A stretch of 64,000 nucleotides of DNA from Candidatus Enterococcus leclercqii (GCF_009933135.1 NZ_MAEH01000006.1:1-64000); one strand, 5' to 3'; positions 37,768 through 49,071 are shown, counted from the stretch's first letter. Translations and numbers: made by a program. The notes: generated by a model not told the origin, from the letters alone.

Positions 37768-39927
37768 TCATTTGATTAATCGGAAGCTGCCTACTTCTTT
37801 GGCAGTAGCAGAACTGAAGCCAACAAACACATTGAATTCACCACTGTCACTTCGCATCGTCAGATCACTGTGCACATAGCGCAGATCTTTTTCAGTCAAC
37901 GTAAAGCTGAGCTGCTGCGACGCTCCACCAGCGATTGTAACTTGCTGCCATTGTTTTAATTCCATCATCGGCAAAGCAATTTCAGCTACTAAATCTTCTA
38001 TATATAATTGGACTGTTTCTGTTACAAAACGATGGCCTGGATTTCGCAAGGTTACTGATACTGTCAGTGTGCCTGTTTCCGACAATTCGGCAGTTGAAAG
38101 CTGAGTCTTTTCAGCAATCAGCTCACCATAAGTTAAGCCGTGACCGAAAGCAAACAGCGGCGTATTGTCTTCATCCATATAGCGGGAAATGTATTTCTGA
38201 TCACTATTTGCCGATGTCATTGGTCGACCTGTCGATAGCATCCGATAACTTAGTGGGAGTTGACCGACAGAGCGAGGGAAACTCATTGGTAATTTACCAG
38301 TAGGTGCACTGTCTCCTAACAAGACATCCGCAATGGCTTGCCCACCACGGCTGCCTGGGAACCAGACTTGTAATATGGCCTTTGCCTGTTCTGCTACCTC
38401 AGTCAATGCCAGCGGTCGACCGCTGAACACGACGAGTACAATATTCCGATTTACTTCACTGACTTTTTGGATCAGTTCTTGTTGACGACGAGACAAACGA
38501 ATGTCTGCAAGGCTGGCGGCTTCACCTGCTTCTTCAGAAGTTTCACCGACAGCCAAGATTACGACATCTTGGTTTTCAGCTGCTTGACAAGCCGCAGCAA
38601 TTTCGGCATCTGTCAGTACTTGTCCGTCCACAAAAGGTACCAGCGTCACTTCAACCGGCTTGCTTTGCAGACCGGCTGCTAATGAGACAGCTGCTTTTGT
38701 TTGGCCAATCCATGACCAGGCCCCCAAAATATCTTGCGAATCAGCTTTTGGACCAATCAACGCTACCTTTTGTCCGGGGGTAAGTGGCAACAAGTCCTCT
38801 TGGTTTTTTAACAATACTTGGGTCTTATGAGCAGTTTCCAGCACCGACTTTTCCACTTCTCGGGCATCGAATTTTTCTGTGATTCCTGCTTCAGTCAATC
38901 CTCGGTAAGGATCTTCAAAAAGTCCTAAATCGTTTTTCAAATGCAAGATACGCATCACTGCTTCATCCAATCGACGGAGGTCTTCTTCAGAAACCAGCCA
39001 TTCTTCTAATCCGGTCAAATAGCAGTCACTCATCATATCCATATCGACGCCGGCCTCAAATGCCAGCTGTGCTGCTTCTTTGCGATCCGCTGCTACTCGA
39101 TGGGCGATTAATTCCATAACTGCGGCCCAATCAGAGATTAACACGCCATCAAAAGCCAATTCGTCTCTTAATATTTTCTGAATCAGTTCTTTATTAGCAG
39201 AAGAAGGTATGCCACGCACGGTGTTAAAAGAAGTCATCACCAGTTTGGCCCCTTCTGCCACTGCCCCTCGAAAAGCTGGCAAGTAATTACGGTACATTTC
39301 CAGGTCGGAAAAGTCTACTGTGTTGTAATCACGACCGCCTTCTGCAGCACCATAGCCGATAAAATGTTTGACGCAAGCCGCCAGTCGTTCCTTGTTTTCT
39401 GCTAATTCCCCTTCTGCTCCTTGGTAGCCGCGCACGTATGCCCGAGTCAGCGCTTCAGAAAGCACCGGGTCTTCGCCGTTGCCCTCCAGTACCCGTCCCC
39501 AACGGGCATCTTTCATGTAATCTGCCATGGGAGAAAAGGTTACCTGAACGCCAGCTGCGGCGGCCTCTTTTGCAGACAAACGCGCTGCTTCTGCCACTGT
39601 TTCCGGATCAAAGCTGGCTGCCAGCGCCAAAGGAATCGGATAAATCGTTTCATAGCCATGAATCACATCCGCCATAAATACTAAGGGAATCTGCAAACGA
39701 TTGTGGGCCAGATAGTCTTTTTGGATGTGGTAGACTTGCTCTGCTGTGTGGGTTCCCAAAACGGAACCAATCTGATACAGCTTTTCTGCTGTCAGATTCC
39801 ATTCCTGCATCGGCCCAGTGATTTCGCCGCCTTCACTGAAGAAATCCGGCGTCAGCTGTACGAGCTGCGCCACTTTTTCGGTGACTGTCATTTCTTGCAA
39901 AAGATCCTGCAATTTTGCTGTTTCCAT
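37768..39927 (-). CDS. GH3 beta-glucosidase
   Basis: A 719-residue family 3 glycosidase without a signal peptide, so cytoplasmic. The barrel domain has KHFIGYG (about 187) and the nucleophile D266 in VLISDWAAV. The second domain has the conserved EEAGEA and GRPLAL regions, and a fibronectin III-like domain forms the C-terminus (about 610-719). It removes non-reducing glucose from unphosphorylated beta-glucosides. I chose ATG 39925-39927 with GGAGAGGAGC upstream; it is two bases after the GH1 stop, so both are translated together. Confidence 0.93.
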   Translation of the reverse strand: METAKLQDLLQEMTVTEKVAQLVQLTPDFFSEGGEITGPMQEWNLTAEKLYQIGSVLGTHTAEQVYHIQKDYLAHNRLQIPLVFMADVIHGYETIYPIPLALAASFDPETVAEAARLSAKEAAAAGVQVTFSPMADYMKDARWGRVLEGNGEDPVLSEALTRAYVRGYQGAEGELAENKERLAACVKHFIGYGAAEGGRDYNTVDFSDLEMYRNYLPAFRGAVAEGAKLVMTSFNTVRGIPSSANKELIQKILRDELAFDGVLISDWAAVMELIAHRVAADRKEAAQLAFEAGVDMDMMSDCYLTGLEEWLVSEEDLRRLDEAVMRILHLKNDLGLFEDPYRGLTEAGITEKFDAREVEKSVLETAHKTQVLLKNQEDLLPLTPGQKVALIGPKADSQDILGAWSWIGQTKAAVSLAAGLQSKPVEVTLVPFVDGQVLTDAEIAAACQAAENQDVVILAVGETSEEAGEAASLADIRLSRRQQELIQKVSEVNRNIVLVVFSGRPLALTEVAEQAKAILQVWFPGSRGGQAIADVLLGDSAPTGKLPMSFPRSVGQLPLSYRMLSTGRPMTSANSDQKYISRYMDEDNTPLFAFGHGLTYGELIAEKTQLSTAELSETGTLTVSVTLRNPGHRFVTETVQLYIEDLVAEIALPMMELKQWQQVTIAGGASQQLSFTLTEKDLRYVHSDLTMRSDSGEFNVFVGFSSATAKEVGSFRLIK

Positions 39928-39929
39928 GT

Positions 39930-41600
<1,671 letters not shown>

Positions 41601-41762
41601 TTACCGGCGAAATTAAAAAGGGAACTTCCGCTACGCTGGCACTTGCTCATTTTTTGAGTCCTCGCAAGTAATCTGGACTGTCTTTCAAGTAGAAAAAAGC
41701 TAACAGTCTGATTCAGGTAAAGACTGACTGATACTGACTTTTCTTAATATTTTTGATTATGA

Positions 41763-41806
41763 AAAAAACGGGCATCTCCCACTCAATTAATGGAAGATAC
41801 CCGTTG
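41763..41806 (-). terminator. terminator of the second RpiR gene
   Basis: AACGGGTATCTTCCA pairs with TGGGAGATGCCCGTT over 15 positions on the minus strand with two G-U pairs, followed by TTTTTT. Confidence 0.82.
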
Positions 41807-41810
41807 GCTG

Positions 41811-41870
41811 ATGTCTCGCGCTTATTCATATTTTCTTTGTAGGACGACGATAGAACTATTCTCACCGCGT
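41811..41870 (-). repeat. dispersed intergenic repeat, module 1 (diverged copy)
   Basis: The minus-strand reading contains CGCGGTGAGAATAGTTCTAT, CGTCGTCC and ATATGAATAAGCGCGAGACA. The GTGAGAATAGTT core matches 8072-8128. Confidence 0.45.
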
Positions 41871-41941
41871 TACACTTCAGGAAAATGCTCTACTTGTGTC
41901 AGCGACTTGTTTAAAGTAACCCGTTTTGAAGCAGCCGGCGA

Positions 41942-42676
41942 CTACCCCAACAAGCGCTGCAGTGAATTAGTCAAAGATTCAATCAAAAACAAGCAAGGCA
42001 GTTGGCTGGTGAGATCTTCGTGTTTATTTACCCGCTGCACCTCGATGCGATAGTCCAAAACATAGTCGGCCATTTTTCCAAGGGTAGAATTGACATCGCT
42101 GGTAATGGCCACAATTGTCGTGTCATCGTTACGGCGAAAGCCATTGACGATCTCCACGATTTCTGTTGTGTTACCAGTAACAGAAAGTACGACCAGCATA
42201 TTGTCGGAAGTATTTTTCAATTTAGACATCAAGGGGTAAGTAGGATCCGTTAGTGCAAAGCTGTTGCAGCCCAGCACTGCCAGACGTCTAGCCGCATATT
42301 CGCACATGGAACCAGATGACCCCATACCGAAAAAGATGACATTTTCTGATTCCAAAATTCGTTCACTGATATTTAATAGCGTGGCTTCCAGATCCCGAGG
42401 AAAGCTGTCCGGATTTAAGGCTTTGATTGCCGCAAATACTTCATCGGTATTGGCCGGCGTCTGCTCCACTCGAAAATAGCTTTTAAATTCAGAAAAACTG
42501 TCATACCCCAACTTGCGAATAAAGCGCATCACTGAGGAAGCCGAAGTATGGCTTTCGTTAGCGATTTCCCGTACTCGCATATAAGGAATTTTGTCACTGT
42601 TTGAAGACATGTAATGATAAATGGCCTGATCGGTATCCGAAAGGTCATTGAAATCCAGTTTGCCGAAAAAAGACAT
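41942..42676 (-). CDS. MurR/RpiR-family transcriptional regulator
   Basis: A 244-residue regulator with an N-terminal HTH (MRVREIANESHTSASSVMRF, about 33-52) and a SIS domain (about 105-230) with FFGMGSSGSMCEYA and VVLSVTGNTTEIV. It would sense a sugar phosphate, for instance a product of the BglK/GH1 route. It is a single gene closed by the terminator at 41763. GGAAGGAGCG precedes the ATG. It lies at the right edge of the block of sugar genes. Confidence 0.9.
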   Translation of the reverse strand: MSFFGKLDFNDLSDTDQAIYHYMSSNSDKIPYMRVREIANESHTSASSVMRFIRKLGYDSFSEFKSYFRVEQTPANTDEVFAAIKALNPDSFPRDLEATLLNISERILESENVIFFGMGSSGSMCEYAARRLAVLGCNSFALTDPTYPLMSKLKNTSDNMLVVLSVTGNTTEIVEIVNGFRRNDDTTIVAITSDVNSTLGKMADYVLDYRIEVQRVNKHEDLTSQLPCLFLIESLTNSLQRLLG

Positions 42677-42936
42677 GCCAGACGCTCCTTCCTTTATTCA
42701 AGAACTTGGCGGACCATTTTCAAATGGTCCCTTCAATGCACGTGGCATCACTACAATTATACATGATTGATTCGCTGCGGGGTATTTCTCTCTCTTATTG
42801 AGGAAAATTATGATAAAGTAGACTTGTGTCCTGCTATCAGGAAAACGCGGAAATTCTTATGAGAAAAGAAAGCTTGCCGGCTAATTATGACTGTTTGGCA
42901 AAGCTTTATCATAAGCTAAATAAAGGAGTGTTGCAC

Positions 42937-43359
42937 ATGAAGGACTGTATTTTCTGCAAGATCGTCGCTGGTGAAATCCCCAGCTACAAAGTCTACGAAG
43001 ACGAGGCTGTCTACGCCTTTTTAGACCTTTCCCAAGTGACAAAAGGTCATACGCTGGTGGTTCCCAAAAAACATGTCACCGATATTTTTGAATACGATGA
43101 AGAACTGGCGGCAGCGGTTTTTGCCCGCATTCCCAAGATTGCCAAAGCCTTAGAAAAGGCCTTTCCTGATGCTGAAGGTTTGAACATCATCAACAATAAC
43201 AAAGAACTGGCTTACCAATCTGTTTTCCACAGCCATATTCATCTGATACCTCGTTACAGCAAGGAAGATGATTTCTCCATGCATTTTGGCAACCATATGG
43301 AACAATATAGCCCCGCAGAGATGACGACAATCGCAGAAACAATCAAACAAGCTTTATAG
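42937..43359 (+). CDS. hit: HIT-family nucleotide-binding protein
   Basis: A 140-residue HIT protein with the zinc-binding CIFCKIVAGEIPS start, GHTLVVPKKH and the catalytic triad HSHIHLIPR (His-x-His-x-His, about 98-106). Such proteins hydrolyse nucleoside phosphoramidates or dinucleotides. AAAGGAGTG precedes the ATG. In Bacillus, Lactobacillus and Enterococcus hit is divergent from ecsA; here they are separated by the 31.2-42.7 kb sugar block. Confidence 0.95.
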   Translation: MKDCIFCKIVAGEIPSYKVYEDEAVYAFLDLSQVTKGHTLVVPKKHVTDIFEYDEELAAAVFARIPKIAKALEKAFPDAEGLNIINNNKELAYQSVFHSHIHLIPRYSKEDDFSMHFGNHMEQYSPAEMTTIAETIKQAL

Positions 43360-43384
43360 CCAGTGCTACCCAAGGAGGATGACC

Positions 43385-43744
43385 ATGATCAAAAACTTTT
43401 TCAAAGGACTGCTTTTTGGTTCACTTTTGGGAGGAAGTCTTGGGTTGCTTTTTGCTCCCCGTAGCGGCAATGAAACTCGGCGCAAGTTAGCCATTGATTT
43501 AGAAGAAGCCGCCGACACCCAAGAAGACCTCAATCGCAGTCTGCAGCGTTTCACAAACGCCGCCAAAGAAACACAATCTCTCACGGCTACGATGATACCT
43601 GAGTTAACTAAAGGATTGCAACAAGACATCGAAGCCTTCAAATTTCAGGCAGAGCCTCGTATCACCCGCATCAAAAAACAAGTGCAGGTCTTAAATGACC
43701 ATGTGGCGCAACTGGAACCCGCAAAGTCCGATAAACAATCTTAA
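43385..43744 (+). CDS. YtxH-like gas vesicle/stress protein
   Basis: A 119-residue protein with an N-terminal hydrophobic glycine-rich segment (GLLFGSLLGGSLGLLFAPRSG, the YtxH signature) and a helical, charged remainder likely to form a coiled coil. The family is linked to stress in Bacillus, with no known mechanism. I chose the second ATG (43385), since the first abuts AGGAGG. It probably forms an operon with hit. Confidence 0.87.
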   Translation: MIKNFFKGLLFGSLLGGSLGLLFAPRSGNETRRKLAIDLEEAADTQEDLNRSLQRFTNAAKETQSLTATMIPELTKGLQQDIEAFKFQAEPRITRIKKQVQVLNDHVAQLEPAKSDKQS

Positions 43745-43826
43745 AAAAGAACGACAAAAAAAGGGGAAACTGTGAATTTTGTTTGAAAGATCACGGCGGC
43801 CCTTTTTTTTTGAAAACGGATTGTGG

Positions 43827-43832
43827 TATGAT
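43827..43832 (+). promoter_or_regulatory. extended -10 of the prsA promoter
   Basis: GTGG-TATGAT is an extended -10 preceded by a T-rich stretch, 41 bases before the prsA start. Confidence 0.5.
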
Positions 43833-43873
43833 AGTGCATGTGAAAATAATGACTACAGGAGTGCAACCTACAA

Positions 43874-44920
43874 ATGAAAAAGAAAATGTTAATTGCTGCA
43901 ATCAGCGCCTTGAGCGTTTTGACCTTGGCAGCCTGTTCATCAAATACTGGCGGTGAAAAGATCGCAACTATGAAAGGTGCGACTATCTCAGTCCAAGACT
44001 TTTACGACCATGTAAAAACTTCCGATGAAAGCAAACAAGCCGTCTCTGAAATGATCGTTTCCAAAGTCTTTGACGATGCTTACAGCGACAAAGTTTCCGA
44101 TAAAGACGTCGACAAACAGTTCAATGAAACAAAAGAATCCATGGGCGATCAATTTGCCACTGCATTGAAATCCAGCGGTCTGACAGAAAAAAGCTACAAA
44201 GAGCTGATTAAACAAAATTTAGCTTTCCAAGAAGGCTTGAAATCCCACATCAAATTAACGGATGCCGACATCAAAACAGCTTGGGATAGTTTCCATCCAG
44301 AAGTTGAAGTTCAATTGATGACCGCCGCTTCTGAAGATGATGCCAAAGCTCTGTTGGAGGAAGTTAAAAAAGACGGCGCTGATTTTGGCAAAATCGCTAA
44401 AGAAAACGACAAAAATACCGACACGACTTACAAAGAAGACGGTGGCAAAACTAAATTTGATTCCCAATCTACTACCATCTCCAGCACGGTTCAACAAGCG
44501 GCTTACAAGCTGAAAGACGGCGAAATTTCTGATGTCATCACAGATAGCAGTTACGATTCTTCCTACAATGTTGTCACAAACTACTACATCGTTAAAATGG
44601 TGAAAAACACACCTAAAGGCAACGACATGGAAAAATACGACAAAGAACTGAAAGAAATTGCTACGAATACCTACCTCAATGACAGTACTTTCCGTAATAA
44701 AATAATCGGTGAAGAACTGAAAAAAGCGAACGTGAAGATCAAAGACTCTACATTCGCTGATGTCTTGTCTACTTACATTGATGCTGCGGAAAGTTCAACT
44801 GCTGAATCAACTGCAGACACTAAAGAAAGCTCTACAAAAGAATCTGATTCTTCAACAGCTGAAAGCTCTACTGCTGAATCAACCACAGCTGAGTCTTCTA
44901 CAACTGAATCCTCTAAATAA
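43874..44920 (+). CDS. prsA: foldase lipoprotein PrsA (parvulin-type peptidyl-prolyl isomerase)
   Basis: A 348-residue lipoprotein with lipobox LAAC (anchored Cys about 21), N-terminal chaperone-like region (30-135), a parvulin domain (about 139-235) and a C-terminal chaperone-like part to about 305. It helps secreted proteins fold outside the membrane. The last 45 residues are almost entirely Ser, Thr, Glu and Ala (repeats such as SSTAEST), longer than usual; they may form a wall-spanning or disordered tail. It has an extended -10 promoter of its own. Confidence 0.96.
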   Translation: MKKKMLIAAISALSVLTLAACSSNTGGEKIATMKGATISVQDFYDHVKTSDESKQAVSEMIVSKVFDDAYSDKVSDKDVDKQFNETKESMGDQFATALKSSGLTEKSYKELIKQNLAFQEGLKSHIKLTDADIKTAWDSFHPEVEVQLMTAASEDDAKALLEEVKKDGADFGKIAKENDKNTDTTYKEDGGKTKFDSQSTTISSTVQQAAYKLKDGEISDVITDSSYDSSYNVVTNYYIVKMVKNTPKGNDMEKYDKELKEIATNTYLNDSTFRNKIIGEELKKANVKIKDSTFADVLSTYIDAAESSTAESTADTKESSTKESDSSTAESSTAESTTAESSTTESSK

Positions 44921-44932
44921 GCTTACCAAACG

Positions 44933-44981
44933 GATTTGTGACAGTTGTCTAGTCACCGTCCTTTGAAACGTTAGCCACAAT
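44933..44981 (+). repeat. dispersed intergenic repeat, modules 1 and 2 joined
   Basis: GATTTGTGACAGTTGTCTAG, TCACCGTCC and TTTGAAACGTTAGCCACAA. The first part matches module 1; the end matches module 2. It runs straight into the terminator. Confidence 0.55.
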
Positions 44982-45030
44982 AAAAAGAGAAGTTCCTTCC
45001 AGTAAAAACAGTGGAAGGGACTTCTCTTTT
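44982..45030. terminator. bidirectional terminator
   Basis: AAAAGAGAAGTTCCTTCCA pairs with TGGAAGGGACTTCTCTTTT (wobbles), between prsA and the convergent mazG-like gene. Confidence 0.9.
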
Positions 45031-45036
45031 TATTTT

Positions 45037-45366
45037 TTAGTTTTCATGGTCTTTGCGGATCCGATTATAAGCCATTTTTTTATTGACAGCAGCTCCTAAG
45101 TCGATTTCAAGGATCTCCGCCATTCCCAACAAGTAGATTGCCACATCAGCTAATTCAGCTGCCAACTCTTCTCGACTTTTTTTGTGATAAGCTTCTACTG
45201 CTTCCCCTACTTCACCGTAAAGCAGCAAAAATTCCAAATCGACATCCGTCACATTGAAATGATGCGCTACTTTATTCTGGTAAACGGCTTTCTGAACAGC
45301 CCGGGTGTCCAATTGCGGCAGCTCAGACATCTTTTGGTACATAGAAGCTGCGGTTATCCATTCCAA
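45037..45366 (-). CDS. MazG-like nucleotide pyrophosphohydrolase
   Basis: A 109-residue protein with the MazG/all-alpha NTP pyrophosphatase motif: EVGEAVEAYHKKSREELAAE (about 51-70) with Glu-x2-Glu then Asp in LADVAIYLLG as metal ligands. It removes pyrophosphate from NTPs, perhaps cleaning the nucleotide pool. It overlaps the yhaM end by 44 bases with no obvious ribosome site, so coupled translation is likely. It is the last gene of the yhaO-yhaN-yhaM unit. Confidence 0.87.
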   Translation of the reverse strand: MEWITAASMYQKMSELPQLDTRAVQKAVYQNKVAHHFNVTDVDLEFLLLYGEVGEAVEAYHKKSREELAAELADVAIYLLGMAEILEIDLGAAVNKKMAYNRIRKDHEN

Positions 45367-46267
45367 AAATCCGGTCCGTGTATTCTCCCGGTGTTGTTTG
45401 TCGAATAGAGGTCAGCATCATTTGCATCGAAGCATCCAGGTTATCGATTTGATGCAAAATTTCAGCTTCCATAATTCGTGGTCGTACCGGCGAACCGTAT
45501 TCCAACAGTCCGTGATGGGATAAAACCATGTGGCGTAAGACGATAATGTCTTCTTCCTGGTCGTCAAATTTTAGCGCCAGACACGCTTTAGTAATCTCTT
45601 CATCCACCAAAACCAAGTGCCCAATCAGATTGCCGGCAACAGTATATTCTGTCGCCATCGGTCCGGTGAGCTCCAATACTTTGCCCAAATCGTGAATAAT
45701 AATCCCTGCGTACAACAAGGATGCATTCAAATCAGGATATTCTTTGACGATAGCTTTTCCTAATCGCAACATGGAGACCGTGTGGTAAGCCAATCCATTG
45801 GCAAATGCATGGTGATTGCGTTTGGCCGCTGGGTATTCAAAAAATTCTTTTTGGTACTTGTTCAAAAGAAAACGCACAATACGATTCCAGTGGGGATTGA
45901 TGATTTCAAAAAGCGTCTGGTTGATTTCTTCTTCCAAATCGTCTTTTTTAATTGGTGCCCGCTCCATATACAGCGTTGGATCAGTCGGCTCATCTGCTTT
46001 TGTCAGGCGCAATTGCATGATCTTGACTTGCGGTTGGCCGTTATAGGTTTCCCGCTTGCCGTGAAGAGCCACGACTTTTCCAGGCTCAAAGCGTTCAATC
46101 TCTTCTTCTGATGCATCCCAAAACTTGCCGTCTACTGTTCCAGTGGTATCTTGAAAAGTGAAAGCAATGAATTTTTTACCATTTTTTGCCAAGCGCACCT
46201 CGGCATTTTTGATCAGATAATACCCTTGAAATTCCTGGTCGACGGTCATTTCACGGATTTTAGTCAT
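45323..46267 (-). CDS. yhaM: 3'-5' exoribonuclease YhaM
   Basis: A 314-residue nuclease with an N-terminal OB-fold (about 15-95) and an HD domain (about 160-285) holding the metal motif IIHDLGKVLEL (H-D) and LRHMVLSHHGLLEYG. YhaM trims RNA 3' ends, and in enterococci is a housekeeping enzyme. GAGGAGG precedes the ATG. It lies 57 bases after yhaN. Confidence 0.96.
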   Translation of the reverse strand: MTKIREMTVDQEFQGYYLIKNAEVRLAKNGKKFIAFTFQDTTGTVDGKFWDASEEEIERFEPGKVVALHGKRETYNGQPQVKIMQLRLTKADEPTDPTLYMERAPIKKDDLEEEINQTLFEIINPHWNRIVRFLLNKYQKEFFEYPAAKRNHHAFANGLAYHTVSMLRLGKAIVKEYPDLNASLLYAGIIIHDLGKVLELTGPMATEYTVAGNLIGHLVLVDEEITKACLALKFDDQEEDIIVLRHMVLSHHGLLEYGSPVRPRIMEAEILHQIDNLDASMQMMLTSIRQTTPGEYTDRIFGMDNRSFYVPKDV

Positions 46268-46323
46268 GGAAATCTCCTCCTCGGAAGTCGTACTTAAATG
46301 TAGGAACTGTTATGTTACAGTGG

Positions 46324-49071
46324 TTATTTTTCAGTTTTCCCCAGCTGGAGTACCGGTTGGGAAAGCTCCTGATAATAGCTTACCATTTCCCTATCAGAAG
46401 ACAAACAGATCACCTGGTAATTTTCTCCGAATCGGGCAAATAATTGTGCCAATTGTCTTTTGCGACGACTGTCATAATGGAGCCAGCCGTCGTCGATAAT
46501 CACCGGTGAGAGCTTACGGCTGCTTTGCAACTGCAGATAGCCGAAACGAACAGCCATAATCAGCTGGTCTTTAGTCCCTGTAGAAAGTTCAAAAATTGTC
46601 GCTTCCTGTCCAGTGCTGTTCTCTCGCAGAACCAGCTGTCCTTCAAAAAAGCTCAACTGGCGATAGCGTCCTTCTGTCAATATCTCCAAATAATTGCCGG
46701 CAGCTTCTAGTAATTGCGGCAGTTGTTGTTGTGACAAATCTGTCGCTAAATCTGTCAGCGCCGCTTGTGCTGTCTTGCGGCCCCCCCATTGCACCAGCTC
46801 TTCGTAAAGTTCTGTTTCCAACTCCGCCTGTTTCTGCCGCAGCTCGTCTAAGGTGCCGTCTTTTTGCAAAACCTCCAACTGAACGTTTTGCCGCTGCAAC
46901 TCTTCTAAAAGAGCCGTTTCTTCTTCTTGCAAGCGCCGGCCTGTTTGCTGATTTGTCTCTGAGTGGTCCCGCAGCTCTTGATGTAAGATTGGCTGTGGAA
47001 AAAGAGGAGCTAAAACGTTTTGCAGCTCTTCCAAACGCTGTTGTTGTCCTTGCATCTGTTGCACAGCCTGCAATCGTTGGGGAATGGCTGACAGACTGTC
47101 TGTCGCGGTCGCCTGTAGTAGCGGCTCGGCTTTTTTCTCCAAGGCTTGTTGCTGTAAGGTCAACTGTTGCCGCTGCTCTGCTAAAAGAGTGGTCTGCTGC
47201 TGGCCGTGCAACTGCTTTTGCCGGGTTAGCTTTTGATCCAACTGTTGTAGAAATTCGAAGCGTTGAACCAAATCCAACTCCTGTAAAGGCAGCCAGGCCG
47301 CAGCAAAATCAAATTCTGCTGTAAGATCGCCGTATGCCTGATCTTGTTTTTGTAATTGCGATGTTACCTGCTCCAGTTCGGTAAGGTACTGATGATATCG
47401 CAGATAATCTTGTTGGTAGCTATAGCTGTCCGCCAGAATCGGTGCCGTTGCAGCAGTTGCCAACAGTTTTGCCAGCCTCGTAGCCAGCTGCTGCAAAGAC
47501 TCCGACAACTGCTGCATTTGCTGTGACAAAGCGGCTAGTTCCTCCTGTCGCTGGACTTGCTGATCCTCTTGGGTCAAATCAGTCGCAACAGCTTCATTTT
47601 CAGCTGCAGTGGTCGGCTTGCCCAAAACCTGGTGAAGGGCTTTTTGCTGTTTCCGATGATAAAAATACCAACTACCCGCCACCCCGCAAACAATAGCAGC
47701 CACGCCAAAAATTGCTTTATGATTGGGAAAAATGAAAATCCCTGCCAACAAAAAAGCCAGTGCCGGTAAAATCGAAAAAGCCAGCGAATAGTCAGAAACT
47801 CTTTTTTGATTGCTGCGGCGATTTTCTTTGCTTCCAGCTTCTCCTGTACGTTCAGAAGCGAAGGTTAAGGTGGTGACTGGTTGTGCCGCCAGCCACTCTT
47901 GTTGCATCTTCACATTGCGCAAGTCTTCTGCTTGCTTGCGAATCGTGTTGATCAGCTCGTCAGCAGCTTTTAAGTCTAATTGTTCCGGCAGATCCAACTG
48001 CCAACCGTAGCGACTTTCCAGCTTCTCGATTTGTTCTAACAACTGTTGTTGGCGAGCCAAATCCTGATGAAAGCTGTCCGTCAAGCGAACCCCTTCCACC
48101 TGCCGCTTCAGCAGCTCTTTGATAATCTGCTCGTGTTGTAAATAAAATTCATACTGAGGTGTCACTGTTTCTGCTTGCTTGGCCCGGTGATACTCCTGAT
48201 CAACATTTGCCAATTGCTGGGTCAGACTCTGATTTTCCTGATAAATTTCCTGTAATTGTCGCTGCTGTGAAGCACTGAGTTCAGGCGTATCCTGCACTTT
48301 TGTCAGCTGCTCAAGGGTTTGCCACTCCTCGTATTGACTCCAGTGCAGCTGGCGGTCTTTCAAAATCAGTTGTTCTTCTTGTTGCTTTTTCAGTTGGCGT
48401 CGGACTGTCTGCAGCTGTTTGGCGGCCTGTGACTGACGAGCAAAGCGCTCTTGCACGGTTGCCTCCAGTGCTTCTTTTTCTCTAATTTGACGACTCAGCT
48501 GTTGCCAACGAACCAGTTGTTCATTGATGGGCAAGCGGGTTCCCCGTGGCTTATAGCGTTTTTGATTTTCTGTTTGATAACGCTGGCCTGCTGCCATCAG
48601 TTGGCGACTGCCGGTGATTCCCAAAGAAATCAGCGCTTCTTGCAACTCATTTTCCTGCAGGTGTTCCAATTGTGAAAGCTGCTCTTGCTGAAAGGTAAAT
48701 ACATCACTGAATAATTGCGGAGTCAGCCCTCGCAGCACCTGCTTCAAAAGCTCTTCATCTCCGACAGTCTCACCGATTGTCACTTTGGCTCGGCCGCGAT
48801 CCACCAGTTTGTAACGCTCAATACAGACTTCTCCGATACCCTCTGCCTCTAGCCACAGTTTACCGCCAAAAGCCGTTCCGTCCTTTGGGGTATAATCCCG
48901 TTGCCGACCACGGCGTGCAGGAAAACCGAAAAGCATCGTTTGAATAAACTGATACAAGGTGGACTTGCCGATTTCATTGGGTCCATAAAGTAGCTGATTG
49001 CCTGTAAAAAAGGTAACCTGTTCCCCACGGTATCGGCCAAAGCCGGTGATTTCGCATTTGATCAGCTTCAT
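46324..49071 (-). CDS. yhaN: SbcC-like ATPase YhaN
   Basis: A 915-residue protein with N-terminal Walker A GPNEIGKSTLYQF (about 31-43), a long glutamine-rich coiled coil (about 170-740) broken by two short hydrophobic segments near residue 430-470 (SILPALAFLLAGIFIF and FGVAAIVCGVAGSWYF), and a C-terminal Walker B and signature part (STGTKDQLIMAVRFG, PVIIDDGWLHYD). It is a Rad50/SbcC-like partner of YhaO. The hydrophobic pair suggests the coil tip is membrane-associated. The start overlaps the yhaO stop by 4 bases. Confidence 0.93.
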   Translation of the reverse strand: MKLIKCEITGFGRYRGEQVTFFTGNQLLYGPNEIGKSTLYQFIQTMLFGFPARRGRQRDYTPKDGTAFGGKLWLEAEGIGEVCIERYKLVDRGRAKVTIGETVGDEELLKQVLRGLTPQLFSDVFTFQQEQLSQLEHLQENELQEALISLGITGSRQLMAAGQRYQTENQKRYKPRGTRLPINEQLVRWQQLSRQIREKEALEATVQERFARQSQAAKQLQTVRRQLKKQQEEQLILKDRQLHWSQYEEWQTLEQLTKVQDTPELSASQQRQLQEIYQENQSLTQQLANVDQEYHRAKQAETVTPQYEFYLQHEQIIKELLKRQVEGVRLTDSFHQDLARQQQLLEQIEKLESRYGWQLDLPEQLDLKAADELINTIRKQAEDLRNVKMQQEWLAAQPVTTLTFASERTGEAGSKENRRSNQKRVSDYSLAFSILPALAFLLAGIFIFPNHKAIFGVAAIVCGVAGSWYFYHRKQQKALHQVLGKPTTAAENEAVATDLTQEDQQVQRQEELAALSQQMQQLSESLQQLATRLAKLLATAATAPILADSYSYQQDYLRYHQYLTELEQVTSQLQKQDQAYGDLTAEFDFAAAWLPLQELDLVQRFEFLQQLDQKLTRQKQLHGQQQTTLLAEQRQQLTLQQQALEKKAEPLLQATATDSLSAIPQRLQAVQQMQGQQQRLEELQNVLAPLFPQPILHQELRDHSETNQQTGRRLQEEETALLEELQRQNVQLEVLQKDGTLDELRQKQAELETELYEELVQWGGRKTAQAALTDLATDLSQQQLPQLLEAAGNYLEILTEGRYRQLSFFEGQLVLRENSTGQEATIFELSTGTKDQLIMAVRFGYLQLQSSRKLSPVIIDDGWLHYDSRRKRQLAQLFARFGENYQVICLSSDREMVSYYQELSQPVLQLGKTEK

